DNA from: Campylobacterales bacterium
GTDB taxonomy: Bacteria > Campylobacterota > Campylobacteria > Campylobacterales > SZUA-545
DNA: 19,229 nucleotides
Direction of reading: 5' to 3'
NCBI GenBank assembly: GCA_025800305.1
Contig: JAOXRY010000391.1
Span: 1 to 19,229, forward strand
Under the pieces are notes generated by a model. It was not told the DNA's origin. It did not search any database and saw nothing but the letters and a program-made list of their open reading frames with translations. A program made the position numbers and the translations under genes. Shown here in pieces: positions 8,228 through 16,479 of this stretch; within the stretch, counting starts at the first letter, position 1, and each line of letters starts with the position of its first letter.

Positions 8228-10363
8228 TTATTCCTTGTACGCGTCTTTATTTTCTAAAATTTCTATAATTTTAAATTTCTCTTTTAATTTTTTCTTTGTT
8301 TTTTCAACAGTTTTATTTGGAAACTCTGCAACAATAATTGTTGTTGTAGGAGAGTCAAGATCTTCTGTTCCAACATGAAGCATATTGATATTTACACCTT
8401 CATTGGCAAGAAAAGAAACCACCTCTGCCAAAGAGCCTTTTTTATTATCAAGGCTTATAGAAAGTCTTAAGATTGTATTGTTTACTCCAGCCCATCTAAC
8501 CTTGACTGCTTTAACACCATCTTCTAGATCTTTTTTCGCATTATCACACTGTTTATGATGGATTATAGCCTTTCCCTTCTTAGAAATAAATGCCACAATA
8601 TCATCTAAATACTTAGGGTGACAACAGTGATCAAAATGAATTTCATTTACAGCAATATTGGCAGTGATAATAATATTATCAAATTCTAGATCTCTTTTTC
8701 TCTCTGGTTTAAACTTAGTAAGTAAAGAAGCTGACTTTTTATATTTTGATAATAATTCATCTAATACACTATTGTTATATGGAATTTTAGAAACAAGATC
8801 TAAAAGGAAATTTTTTTCTAGGAAACTTTGAACTTCCTTTTGAGATTTTTTCAAAAATGTTGATAAGATAGAGTAACCAACCAAAGTATCAATCTCTTTT
8901 ACTCTTTGATTACAAGCGTGTTTTATATAGTTTTTTGCTCTTGTTGTTTTTAACGAACTTATCCAAGTACATCTAAGAATCGGCTTGTCATCTAACAAGA
9001 TCTTTACAAGATCTCCATTTTTAAGTTTGGTTAAAAGTGGCTGTCTCTTTTTATTAATCAAACACCCTCTTGCTCTCTCTCCAATTTCTGTGTGAATTGC
9101 AAAAGCCATATCCAAAGCAGTAGCGCCAGAAGGAAGAGGATAAGTGTCACCTTTAGGTGTGTGAACAACTATTTCATCAGAATAAAGTTCTTCTTTAGCC
9201 GTTTCAAAAAACTCATGATCTTGAACTTTACTATCACCGATACCTTTTATCCAGTTGGTTTTTGGAGCAATACCTCCTGATTTATACTTCCAGTGGGCAG
9301 CAACTCCAAGCTCTGCTGTATGGTGCATTTTCTTTGTTCTTATTTGAACCTCAAACAATGAACCTTCGTGAAATACAGTTGTGTGGATTGTTTGATAACC
9401 GTTCTCTTTTGGAATTGCAATATAGTCTTTAAATCTTGCAACAAGAGGTTTAAATCCAGTATGGATAATTCCTAAAACCTTATAACAATCCATCTCATTT
9501 TCAACAATTATTCTCACTGCTAAAAGATCTAAAACCTCATCTATAGAGACACCTTTTCTTTGTAGTTTTAAGTAGATTGAGTATCTATGTTTAATTCTTG
9601 ATTCTAAACTAAAAAAGTTCTCTGTTAACTCATTGTCATGAAGTTTTGATTCTACTTTAGAAATAAAATCATTAAGCTTTAGATCTATTCTTTGTTCATT
9701 TTCTTGTAAAAAACTCTCTATATGCTGAAATTCTTTTGGAAAAATATATCTAAAACTTCCATCTTCTAAAATGTTTTTTAATTTAGAAATTCCAAGTCTA
9801 TGGGCAATTGGAGCATAAACAACTAAAGTCTCTTCAGCGATTCTTTTTTGTTTCTCTGGTTTTAGAGCATCTAAAGTTAAAATATTATGGGTTCTGTCAC
9901 AAAGTTTTACAACTAAAATCCTAATATCATCAATTGATTTGACAAGCATTTTTCGAAATGTCATAGCTGAACGCATCAGCTTTTCATCAATATTAGAAGA
10001 AGGAAGAAGATTCTCCTCTCTTATTTGATCAATCTTAGTAAGACCATCAACAATATCTTTTATACTCTCACCAAAATTTTCTTCAATATCTTCTATGGTT
10101 CTAGGAGTATCCTCTACAACATCATGCAGTACAGCAGCTACAACCATTTCCTCATCTCCACCAAGATAGGCAACAATACAACCAACTAAAATAGGATGAA
10201 TAATATACTCTTCACCACTTTTTCTATATTGACCATGGTGTGCTTTTGTTGCATACTCTATGGCAAATTGTACTTTTTGATTATCGTTGGTTAAAAGAAG
10301 AAGAAGTTCAGAGGCATCTTCTATATTTCTAATGCCTCTTATTTTTGAAGTAAATTTGGTCAA
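8228..10363 (-). CDS. spoT: Bifunctional (p)ppGpp synthetase/hydrolase (RelA/SpoT family)
   Basis: Makes and degrades the stringent-response alarmones ppGpp and pppGpp; in Campylobacterota it is usually the only long RSH enzyme. Domains of the 711-residue protein in order: HD hydrolase (about 30-190) with intact HHGQYRKSG, AAVLHDVVEDT and LCDRTHN, so hydrolysis should be active; synthetase (about 245-375) with RFKDYIAIPKENGYQ and EVQIRT, also intact; TGS (about 405-465, EIVVHTPKGDTYPLPSGATA); a zinc-finger-like segment with DHCCHP near 590; and a C-terminal ACT domain (LRLSISLDNKKGSLAEVV). The start is TTG at 10363, the only standard start between an in-frame TAA at 10369-10367 (the rpoZ stop) and the HD domain. 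The ribosome binding site is weak, so translation may depend on coupling to rpoZ. Confidence 0.96.
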   Translation of the reverse strand: MTKFTSKIRGIRNIEDASELLLLLTNDNQKVQFAIEYATKAHHGQYRKSGEEYIIHPILVGCIVAYLGGDEEMVVAAVLHDVVEDTPRTIEDIEENFGESIKDIVDGLTKIDQIREENLLPSSNIDEKLMRSAMTFRKMLVKSIDDIRILVVKLCDRTHNILTLDALKPEKQKRIAEETLVVYAPIAHRLGISKLKNILEDGSFRYIFPKEFQHIESFLQENEQRIDLKLNDFISKVESKLHDNELTENFFSLESRIKHRYSIYLKLQRKGVSIDEVLDLLAVRIIVENEMDCYKVLGIIHTGFKPLVARFKDYIAIPKENGYQTIHTTVFHEGSLFEVQIRTKKMHHTAELGVAAHWKYKSGGIAPKTNWIKGIGDSKVQDHEFFETAKEELYSDEIVVHTPKGDTYPLPSGATALDMAFAIHTEIGERARGCLINKKRQPLLTKLKNGDLVKILLDDKPILRCTWISSLKTTRAKNYIKHACNQRVKEIDTLVGYSILSTFLKKSQKEVQSFLEKNFLLDLVSKIPYNNSVLDELLSKYKKSASLLTKFKPERKRDLEFDNIIITANIAVNEIHFDHCCHPKYLDDIVAFISKKGKAIIHHKQCDNAKKDLEDGVKAVKVRWAGVNNTILRLSISLDNKKGSLAEVVSFLANEGVNINMLHVGTEDLDSPTTTIIVAEFPNKTVEKTKKKLKEKFKIIEILENKDAYKE

Positions 10364-10366
10364 ATA

Positions 10367-10573
10367 TTAATCTTTTGAGATTGTGATTAAACCTTCAGCA
10401 AACTCTCTTAAAGCGATGTCTGATAACTTTTCATTTTTTATATCACACTCTACTAGTGGCTCTGCACCATTTTGGATCTGTTTTACTCTTTTAGCTACAG
10501 AAGCTGTTAATAAGTATCTATCTCCATTTGTTGTTTCTAATGCTTTAGAAACTAATTGTTCTGTTCTCATCAT
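10367..10573 (-). CDS. rpoZ: DNA-directed RNA polymerase omega subunit
   Basis: Small subunit that helps assemble and stabilise the beta' subunit of RNA polymerase. The 68-residue product has the omega core: MMRTEQLVSKALE, then DRYLLTASVAKRVKQI with the conserved Arg-Tyr and Ala-Lys-Arg positions, then a short acidic tail ending in EFAEGLITI. AAGG lies five bases before ATG 10573; a second ATG follows directly. The stop lies three bases before the spoT start. In many bacteria rpoZ sits beside spoT, which is meaningful because omega contributes to ppGpp binding on RNA polymerase. Confidence 0.94.
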   Translation of the reverse strand: MMRTEQLVSKALETTNGDRYLLTASVAKRVKQIQNGAEPLVECDIKNEKLSDIALREFAEGLITISKD

Positions 10574-10594
10574 TTGTACCTTTTACTTAATTTT

Positions 10595-11302
10595 TTATTT
10601 AACTATTGAACAGCTTGAGTAATCATTTCTCGCTGTTTTTAAAAGTGAGCCTGGCTCCATCATATTACATACTGCAATCGGAAGTGAGTTATCTTTTGCC
10701 AAAGCTATAGATGTGTCATCCATAACTTTAATATTATCTTTTAACGCATCATCATATGTAAGAGTTTCTAACTTCTTAGCATCATCAAACTTTGCAGGAT
10801 CTTTATCATAAACACCATCAACTTTTGTTGCTTTAATAATCATTTCCGCATTGATTTCAACGGCTCTAAGTGTTGCTGCTGTATCTGTTGTGAAAAATGG
10901 ATTTCCTGTACCTGCAGCAAAAACCACAACTCTACCTTTTTCAAGATGTCTTTGTGCCCTTCTTGAAACATAAGACTCACAAAATTGCTCCATTTTAATA
11001 GCACTTTGAACTCTTACTGGAATCCCTATATGCTCAATTGCTTCTTGCATTGCTAGTGCATTAATAACTGTTGATAACATTCCCATGTGATCACCAGTTG
11101 TTCTTCTAATAAGACCATCTTCTGCGGCACTAACACCTCTTACGAAGTTTCCGCCACCAATAACAATACCTACCTCAATACCAGCATCAATAAGACTTTT
11201 GATCTCATTACCGATAAACTTTAAAACCACAGTATCGATTCCAAAACCTTGATTTGCAGCCAATACCTCACCAGAAAATTTTACTAATACTCTTTTTGAC
11301 AC
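10595..11302 (-). CDS. pyrH: UMP kinase
   Basis: Bacterial-type UMP kinase of the amino acid kinase fold; it phosphorylates UMP to UDP in pyrimidine nucleotide synthesis and normally works as a GTP-activated, UTP-inhibited hexamer. The 235-residue protein has KFSGE (8-12) for phosphate binding, VIGGGNFVRG (47-56), GDHMGMLSTVINALAM (70-85), FAAGTGNPFFTTDTAA (128-143) for UMP, and KATKVDGVYDKDP (157-169). Length is standard. The start is GTG at 11302, eight bases after GGGAG; no ATG is better placed. It is the first gene of the long minus-strand operon, with the promoter in the divergent gap. Confidence 0.96.
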   Translation of the reverse strand: MSKRVLVKFSGEVLAANQGFGIDTVVLKFIGNEIKSLIDAGIEVGIVIGGGNFVRGVSAAEDGLIRRTTGDHMGMLSTVINALAMQEAIEHIGIPVRVQSAIKMEQFCESYVSRRAQRHLEKGRVVVFAAGTGNPFFTTDTAATLRAVEINAEMIIKATKVDGVYDKDPAKFDDAKKLETLTYDDALKDNIKVMDDTSIALAKDNSLPIAVCNMMEPGSLLKTARNDYSSCSIVK

Positions 11303-11323
11303 TATAGTTTCTCCCTATTTTTA

Positions 11324-11360
11324 GATCGCGATTATACAGAAGTTGTTATTAAAGAAGATT
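11324..11360 (-). promoter_or_regulatory. Promoter of the pyrH-rpoZ-spoT-tyrS-fabX-amiA operon
   Basis: On the minus strand a perfect TATAAT lies at 11336-11331, preceded by TG, about 29 bases before the GTG of pyrH. This predicts a start of transcription near 11324 and a leader of about 22 bases containing the GGGAG ribosome binding site. The -35 region is only T-rich, as is common for sigma-70 promoters in Campylobacterota, where a fixed -35 box is often missing. Confidence 0.6.
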
Positions 11361-11402
11361 GAATGGAATAAAAAGTTAATATTTAAAATACCCCAGTAAA
11401 AA

Positions 11403-11470
11403 TTGTATTTTTAACTACCTTAAAAAAATCCTAAAATTTGGGATTTTTTAAGGGTGGTTAAAAATTACAA
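11403..11470. repeat. Long imperfect inverted repeat in the divergent intergenic region
   Basis: The left arm (11403-11431) begins TTGTATTTTTAACTACC and the right arm (11440-11470) ends GGTGGTTAAAAATTACAA. They pair over about 29-31 bases around an 8-base loop (TAAAATTT), with three single-base bulges and one T-G pair. The two genes around it are divergent, so an ordinary terminator for either is not expected here. It lies upstream of the lipoprotein gene, directly before a TAAAAT at 11472-11477 that could be its -10 box. It could be an operator, a structured leader or a small mobile-element remnant. I recognise no family. Confidence 0.75.
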
Positions 11471-11539
11471 CTAAAATGCCATCAAGTTTTTTAATTTTTC
11501 AAAGGTTAAAAAACAAAATAACACATAAAGGTGGCGAAG

Positions 11540-13489
11540 ATGAGAGGAAAACTCATAAAATTAGCAGCTGGTAGTTTAGCTGCATTTTTAATTATAGGTT
11601 GTAGTTCAAATAATGGTTCTACAGAAGAAAAAACAAATAAAACCAAAGAAATATCTGGTTTTAACTATAGATTAACTTCTGCATATAGTGGACAGGAGAT
11701 TTCAAACCGTAATATAGAAAAGAGAGAGTTGAAAATTTACACAGGAGAGCTTCTTGCCAAAAATGCTACTTCTGGTGAAACTACGACACATCCATGGTCT
11801 GCTTATGTTGATGAAGAGAATTTTAAAGTTACTTCTAATAAAACGATTGTTTTAAAACCAGGTAGTTATGAGTTTAAAATTCTATTAACTAATGGTACTA
11901 GCCAATATATCAGTGAGACTGTTTATGAGGTTGAGGATGGAAAACAGATAAATATTCCATTTGATTTAAAACCTGTTATTGGTGATGTTATTGCCAATGT
12001 TAATGTTATTGATGTATTACCAACTTTTAAATTTAAGTATGATGTTGGAGAATTAGCTGACTATAGTAGTCCTAAAATAGGTATTAAAATTGATGATGGC
12101 AATAAGGTGTTTTTTAATATCAATCCTTCTACAGGACTTAGTGATACATATGTAAATATTTCTAATGGTTCTCATGATATCTCTTTAGAATTTTTCAATG
12201 GTACTTCTTATATTGGTAGGTCTGCACAGTTTCCAGCTTCTGTTAATGTAATTGATGGTGAGGATATTAATTTAGATTTAGTTGCTTTACATGGTGAGGC
12301 TACAGTAGGTTTTAATGAGACAAACTCTACATTAGATCTTACTGTAAATATTCCTTCTCAGATTGTAACTGAGGTTCAAGATCTAAATAATTTAAAGACT
12401 ATTATTAAATATGCTGGTACTAGTGGTAGTGGAGAGAAAGAGATTACTAATGAGCATCAATCAGGAAGTGACTATAGTAGTTCTACTACTTTAGAGGATA
12501 TTAAATATGGTTCTCTTGCTTTCTCTTTAGAGTTTATGGATTCTAGTGATAGTGATGAGTTAATTGGTAGTTGTAATGTTGAGGAGTTTATGTTAAATGA
12601 TAGTAACCAAACTGTTAATTGTGATGTGACTATTAGAAAGAGAAGTACTATTACTGGTAACTTATTAGCTACTGTTGGTCTGAATGTTTATAATGACAAG
12701 ATGGAGCCAATTAAGGGTGCAAAACTTTATGTTGATGATAAGCTAATTGGTCTTAGTGGTTCTGGTACTTTTGGTACTGATGGTTATTTAAAGCAGTATA
12801 TGGAAAAGGGTGCAAGGGTTTTAAAGGCTACTAAGGATGGTAAGTTTGGCGATGAGGCTGTTACTCTTTCTACTCTTTCTGTTAATAATGTTGATCTTAT
12901 TGTTAGTAAGGTTATCGCTCAAAAAAGTTGTAAAGATATTCTAACGTCAGGGAATAGTACAGGTAGTGGCACTTATTCTATTGACCCTGATGGAGATGGT
13001 GGTATGGAGCCTTTTGATGTTTATTGTGATATGACCACTGATGGTGGTGGTTGGACTAGGTTTTTAACTTCCCCTTCCCCTAGCCAAGAATACCATGTTG
13101 AGGAAAGATTAGCACCAACAATTGGAGTTCCTACATCAGATAGAGAAACACCTTGGAATAAAGAAATACTTATTTCATTAAAAGACATGAAAACAAAAAT
13201 GAAAATAAATAACAATAAACTTAAGTGGCATTTTACTCAAAATAAAATAGGAATTCTTTATAGTGGCTTTAAAGATAATTATAGATTCTCATGCCTAGAA
13301 GGAAATTGTAAGTCTGCAAGAGGAGGTCAAGCAGGTTATGTTTTTGCATATAATGGTGGTTCTGGTGGCTGGTTTAATATAACAGATGTTGGAGGGTGTT
13401 CTACAAAGGCGGGAATTTATTCAGCCTATAATTCTGGTTGTGGCTCCTTGGCTGCTGGTCATGGTTATGCAGAAATGTATTTTAGATAA
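11540..13489 (+). CDS. Large lipoprotein with repeated beta-sandwich-like modules and a C-terminal fibrinogen-like domain
   Basis: The 649-residue protein has a lipoprotein signal (basic start, hydrophobic 8-18, lipobox IIGC with Cys21), so it is lipidated and likely outer-membrane or surface exposed. After a Thr/Ser/Asn-rich linker come at least three similar modules near residues 105-170, 208-275 and 322-385, each starting with a Gly-Ser-x3-[FI]-x-[IL] strand (GSYEFKILLTNG, GSHDISLEFFNG, GSLAFSLEF). A segment near 390-455 resembles carboxypeptidase-regulatory or PEGA-type beta domains. From Cys464 to the end is a fibrinogen-related domain (SCKDILTSG, DPDGDGGMEPFDVYCDMTT, DGGGWTRF, ending GYAEMYFR). 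ATG 11540 is chosen over GTG 11531 because AAAGGTGG then acts as the ribosome binding site. It is the only plus-strand gene and has its own terminator. An adhesive or glycan-binding role is inference. Confidence 0.85.
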   Translation: MRGKLIKLAAGSLAAFLIIGCSSNNGSTEEKTNKTKEISGFNYRLTSAYSGQEISNRNIEKRELKIYTGELLAKNATSGETTTHPWSAYVDEENFKVTSNKTIVLKPGSYEFKILLTNGTSQYISETVYEVEDGKQINIPFDLKPVIGDVIANVNVIDVLPTFKFKYDVGELADYSSPKIGIKIDDGNKVFFNINPSTGLSDTYVNISNGSHDISLEFFNGTSYIGRSAQFPASVNVIDGEDINLDLVALHGEATVGFNETNSTLDLTVNIPSQIVTEVQDLNNLKTIIKYAGTSGSGEKEITNEHQSGSDYSSSTTLEDIKYGSLAFSLEFMDSSDSDELIGSCNVEEFMLNDSNQTVNCDVTIRKRSTITGNLLATVGLNVYNDKMEPIKGAKLYVDDKLIGLSGSGTFGTDGYLKQYMEKGARVLKATKDGKFGDEAVTLSTLSVNNVDLIVSKVIAQKSCKDILTSGNSTGSGTYSIDPDGDGGMEPFDVYCDMTTDGGGWTRFLTSPSPSQEYHVEERLAPTIGVPTSDRETPWNKEILISLKDMKTKMKINNNKLKWHFTQNKIGILYSGFKDNYRFSCLEGNCKSARGGQAGYVFAYNGGSGGWFNITDVGGCSTKAGIYSAYNSGCGSLAAGHGYAEMYFR

Positions 13490-13493
13490 ATAA

Positions 13494-13521
13494 AAATAGA
13501 AGAGATTACTCTCTTCTATTT
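13494..13521. terminator. Bidirectional rho-independent terminator between convergent genes
   Basis: A perfect 12-base stem, AAATAGAAGAGA (13494-13505) with TCTCTTCTATTT (13510-13521), encloses a TTAC loop. T-rich sequence follows on the plus strand (TATTTATTTG), and a run of five T follows on the minus strand. It starts five bases after the lipoprotein stop codon and about 30 bases after the end of the aldo/keto reductase gene on the other strand, so it can end both transcripts. Confidence 0.88.
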
Positions 13522-13551
13522 ATTTGCTACTTCATCAGATCTAGACATAAT

Positions 13552-14571
13552 TTATCCCATAGGATACAAAATCTCTGAGTGAACCTCATCACATTTTTTT
13601 AAAACTTCATCAGTTAATTTAAAATCTAACGCTTTAAAAGAGGCATCTAATTGCTCAGCCGTTCTTGCTCCAATAATAGTTGAAGCTACAAAGTCAAAGT
13701 GAATACTCCAAGCTACAGCTAATGTTACTGGACTTATCCCTGCTTCTTTTGCAATCTCTACATATTTAGCCGTTGAATCTAAAGTTTTTTTATTAACAAA
13801 TCTATCTGCCATAGCTTTCATTCTTGGGTTATTTGAACTTAGATATTCACCAAACCTTGAATCTTTAGGAACAAACTCACTATTATATTTCCCACTAAGA
13901 ACACCTCCACCAATTGGAGAATAAGGGAGTAAGGAGATATCTTCTTTTCTACAAACTTTTGCCAACTCATCTAAAAATCTTCTATTTAAAAGAGAAAAAT
14001 TATTTTGGATAGATTGAAATCTTGGTAATTCTTTATATTTTGCTGTAGTATTAGCTTTAGTTAAGCCATAAGCTGTATCATTAGAAGTTCCTAAATATCT
14101 TACTTTTCCACTTTCTACCAGTCTACTTAAAGCTTCCATTGACTCCTCAATAGGAACAATTTCGTCTGGCCAATGAACTTGATAGAGATCTATATAATCG
14201 GTTCCTAATCTTTTGAGACTTCCTTCAACAGCTTTTTCAATATTGTGTCTATCAATCGCCGTAAACCCATGACGAGTAGGAGGAACAAACCAGCCACTGG
14301 CAGCTCCAGCAACTTTTGTTGCAACAACTAACGAATCTCTGCTTTTTGTCTTTATCCATTCCCCAAAGATCTCTTCAGTAAGCCCTGCATAATCAGCCCT
14401 TGGAGGAACAGGATAAAGCTCTGCTGTATCGTAAAAATTAATTCCTCTATCATAGGCTTTATCTAAGATCTTAAAAGACTCCTTTTTATCAGACCAACTT
14501 CCAAAACTCATTGTTCCCATACAGATTGGACTAACTCTTAGTCCTGTTTTTCCTATGAATCTATAGTCCAT
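13552..14571 (-). CDS. Aldo/keto reductase (Tas-like)
   Basis: NADPH-dependent oxidoreductase of the aldo/keto reductase superfamily, cytoplasmic. The 339-residue protein has the complete catalytic tetrad: Asp48 and Tyr53 in FYDTAELYP, Lys86 in VVATKVAG and His133 in YQVHWPDE. The C-terminal cofactor region STIIGARTAEQLDAS is present. The insert AELYPVPP and overall length resemble E. coli Tas; the physiological substrate cannot be read from sequence. It is the last gene of the manC block, 15 bases after the ClbS-like gene, with AAGGA before the ATG, and transcription ends at the hairpin at 13494-13521. Confidence 0.93.
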   Translation of the reverse strand: MDYRFIGKTGLRVSPICMGTMSFGSWSDKKESFKILDKAYDRGINFYDTAELYPVPPRADYAGLTEEIFGEWIKTKSRDSLVVATKVAGAASGWFVPPTRHGFTAIDRHNIEKAVEGSLKRLGTDYIDLYQVHWPDEIVPIEESMEALSRLVESGKVRYLGTSNDTAYGLTKANTTAKYKELPRFQSIQNNFSLLNRRFLDELAKVCRKEDISLLPYSPIGGGVLSGKYNSEFVPKDSRFGEYLSSNNPRMKAMADRFVNKKTLDSTAKYVEIAKEAGISPVTLAVAWSIHFDFVASTIIGARTAEQLDASFKALDFKLTDEVLKKCDEVHSEILYPMG

Positions 14572-14586
14572 TTTTTTCCTTGAATA

Positions 14587-15099
14587 CTAAATTTTTACTA
14601 GTTTTTTATATTTTTTGATTTTCTTTATCGCCCAATCATAGTGGCTTGATGTTGCTGAAACCAAATAGGAGCCTAGTGAAGTTGTTCCTGTCCATTTATA
14701 TCTCTTTTTTTCAAAAAGTTCTTCATCTGTATGTTGAGTAATTATTACTTGAAGATCTTCAAAAGAGTTTTTGATCAATTTATCAACTTCTTGATAGCTG
14801 CTACTTTGATATTTTTTCCAAATATTCTGATTTAGATCTGGAGTTGTTTTCCAGGTATAGCCTTTTGCTGGTATATCAGGTTTTTCTCCTGACATTCCAA
14901 CTTTATACCAATCTAAAAACATCAAATGCCAGTGGTGAAGATGGGCTAAAATATCTCGAATATTTTTATCCCTATCTTCAAAAGGGATTTTTCCATGAAG
15001 TATTTCATCTTTTCCCAATGATTTTATTAGGTCTAACATATCTTCAAAATTTTTTTTACTTAGATCTAATAACTCTTTTTTTGTTTTTGGTCTTGCCAT
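14587..15099 (-). CDS. ClbS/DfsB family four-helix bundle protein
   Basis: The 170-residue protein matches the ClbS/DfsB (DUF1706) family. It has the N-terminal MARPKTKKELLDLS, FEDRDKNIRDILAHLHHWH near residues 40-58, KGYTWKTTPDLN near 80-90, and the family-typical C-terminal block KWTGTTSLGSYLVSATSSHY. ClbS protects colibactin producers by opening the reactive cyclopropane of the toxin, and DfsB gave the family its second name. Most family members have no known substrate, so self-protection here is not implied. It lies six bases after manC with a weak ribosome binding site, suggesting coupled translation. No polyketide or toxin cluster is visible in the window. Confidence 0.88.
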   Translation of the reverse strand: MARPKTKKELLDLSKKNFEDMLDLIKSLGKDEILHGKIPFEDRDKNIRDILAHLHHWHLMFLDWYKVGMSGEKPDIPAKGYTWKTTPDLNQNIWKKYQSSSYQEVDKLIKNSFEDLQVIITQHTDEELFEKKRYKWTGTTSLGSYLVSATSSHYDWAIKKIKKYKKLVKI

Positions 15100-15105
15100 T
15101 AAACA

Positions 15106-16479
15106 TCAATCTCTTTTAAAATCATCCTCTATACGAACAATATCATCTTCACCAGTATACTCTCCAACTTGAGCTTCTATAAGAACAACAGGAATTGTCC
15201 CTTCATTGGCAAGTCTATGAACCTCACCCATTTTGATATATGTACTTTCATTAGGTCTAATTAGTTTTGTCTCTTCCCCAACTGTCACTGTTGCCGTTCC
15301 ACTTACAACAATCCAATGTTCATTTCTATGGAAGTGTTTTTGAAGGCTCAACCTCTTTCCAGGTTTTACAACAATTCTTTTAATCTTATACCCTTCGGTA
15401 TCTTCTAAAACTGTATAAGTCCCCCAAGGTCTATGGGCAGTTTTATGGATATTATGAAGTTCTAATCCTCTTTTTTTCACCTCAGCTACTGCTTGTTTAA
15501 CTTTTTGAGATTGACCTTTTTTTGTGATCAAAAGAGCATCAGCAGTATCAACAATAATAAGATCTTCAACACCAATAGCTGTAATTACTTTTTCTTCTTC
15601 AGAGACAACAAGATTATTTTTTGCATCAATTAAAATATTGCTTTCATCTAAAGTATTTCCATTTTCATCTTTTGGAAACTCATCTGCTAGTGCATCGAAA
15701 CTTCCTAGATCTGACCAATCTATATCACTTGGAACTACTTTTACTTTTTTACTCTTTTCCATAACTGCATAATCAATACTATCTTCTGGTATAGCCATCA
15801 TATCATCGTGAGAGATCCTAATCATCTCATCTTTTTTACTAGACTCATATGCTTTTTTCGAAGCTTCATAGATCTTTGGAGAATATATTTTTAATTCATC
15901 AAGGAAAACTCCAGCTTTAAAACAGAACATTCCACTATTCCAGTAGAAATTTCCTTTTTCTAAATAACTTTTTGCTGTTTCAAGATCTGGTTTTTCATGG
16001 AAAGCTTTTACATCCTCACCCTCAGATTCAATATACCCGAATCCTGTCTCAGGCGCGTTAGGTGTTATTCCAAAAGTCACTAATGCATCTTCCTCTGCTA
16101 AATCTTTTGCCTTTTGCAAAACTTCTTCATAATTTTTCTGATTTTTAATTACATGGTCTGAAGGAGTTACTAAAACAATTTCATTAGGATCAACTTCAAA
16201 ACAAGCTAAAGCAATAGCAGGGGCTGTATTTCTTCCAACTGGTTCTAATAAAAACTTATTTTCATCAACTTCTAGATCTTCTAGTTGGTCATAGGCTAAA
16301 AAATATTGTTCTGCATTCGATACAACAAAAGTTGTTGTACACAAAGAGTTATTTCTTTTTACAGTCTCTTGAAAAAGTGATTGTCCATCAAAAAGTTTTA
16401 CAAATTGTTTAGGTAAGAGTGTTCTTGAAACTGGCCACAATCTTGTTCCACTTCCACCACATAAAATAATATTAGTCAT
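15106..16479 (-). CDS. manC: Mannose-1-phosphate guanylyltransferase / mannose-6-phosphate isomerase
   Basis: Bifunctional type II enzyme that isomerises fructose-6-phosphate to mannose-6-phosphate and joins mannose-1-phosphate to GTP, giving GDP-mannose for surface polysaccharides. The 457-residue protein starts with the nucleotidyltransferase signature CGGSGTRLWPVSRTLLPKQF (residues 7-26), includes TPSDHVI and FGYIE, and carries a C-terminal cupin isomerase domain from about residue 345 (RPWGTYTVLED, KPGKRLSLQKHFHRNEHWIV). Length is standard for the fused form. The ATG overlaps the stop of a possible upstream reading frame as ATGA, with AAGGA nine bases before it. The matching phosphomannomutase and glycosyltransferases are not in this window. 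Confidence 0.96.
   Translation of the reverse strand: MTNIILCGGSGTRLWPVSRTLLPKQFVKLFDGQSLFQETVKRNNSLCTTTFVVSNAEQYFLAYDQLEDLEVDENKFLLEPVGRNTAPAIALACFEVDPNEIVLVTPSDHVIKNQKNYEEVLQKAKDLAEEDALVTFGITPNAPETGFGYIESEGEDVKAFHEKPDLETAKSYLEKGNFYWNSGMFCFKAGVFLDELKIYSPKIYEASKKAYESSKKDEMIRISHDDMMAIPEDSIDYAVMEKSKKVKVVPSDIDWSDLGSFDALADEFPKDENGNTLDESNILIDAKNNLVVSEEEKVITAIGVEDLIIVDTADALLITKKGQSQKVKQAVAEVKKRGLELHNIHKTAHRPWGTYTVLEDTEGYKIKRIVVKPGKRLSLQKHFHRNEHWIVVSGTATVTVGEETKLIRPNESTYIKMGEVHRLANEGTIPVVLIEAQVGEYTGEDDIVRIEDDFKRD

Noticed and set aside
11403..11470. The inverted repeat as a normal rho-independent terminator.
   Set aside because: Both neighbouring genes are transcribed away from it, the stem is AT-rich, and no T-run follows the right arm.
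11531..11539. GTG at 11531 as the start of the lipoprotein gene (adds three residues).
   Set aside because: The GTG lies inside AAAGGTGG, which fits best as the ribosome binding site for ATG 11540; the ATG start also gives a normal lipoprotein signal.
11540..13489. A target protein of a diversity-generating retroelement, suggested by the lectin-like C-terminal domain.
   Set aside because: No reverse transcriptase or template repeat is in the window, and the 3' end shows no pattern of adenine-rich variable codons with a neighbouring copy.
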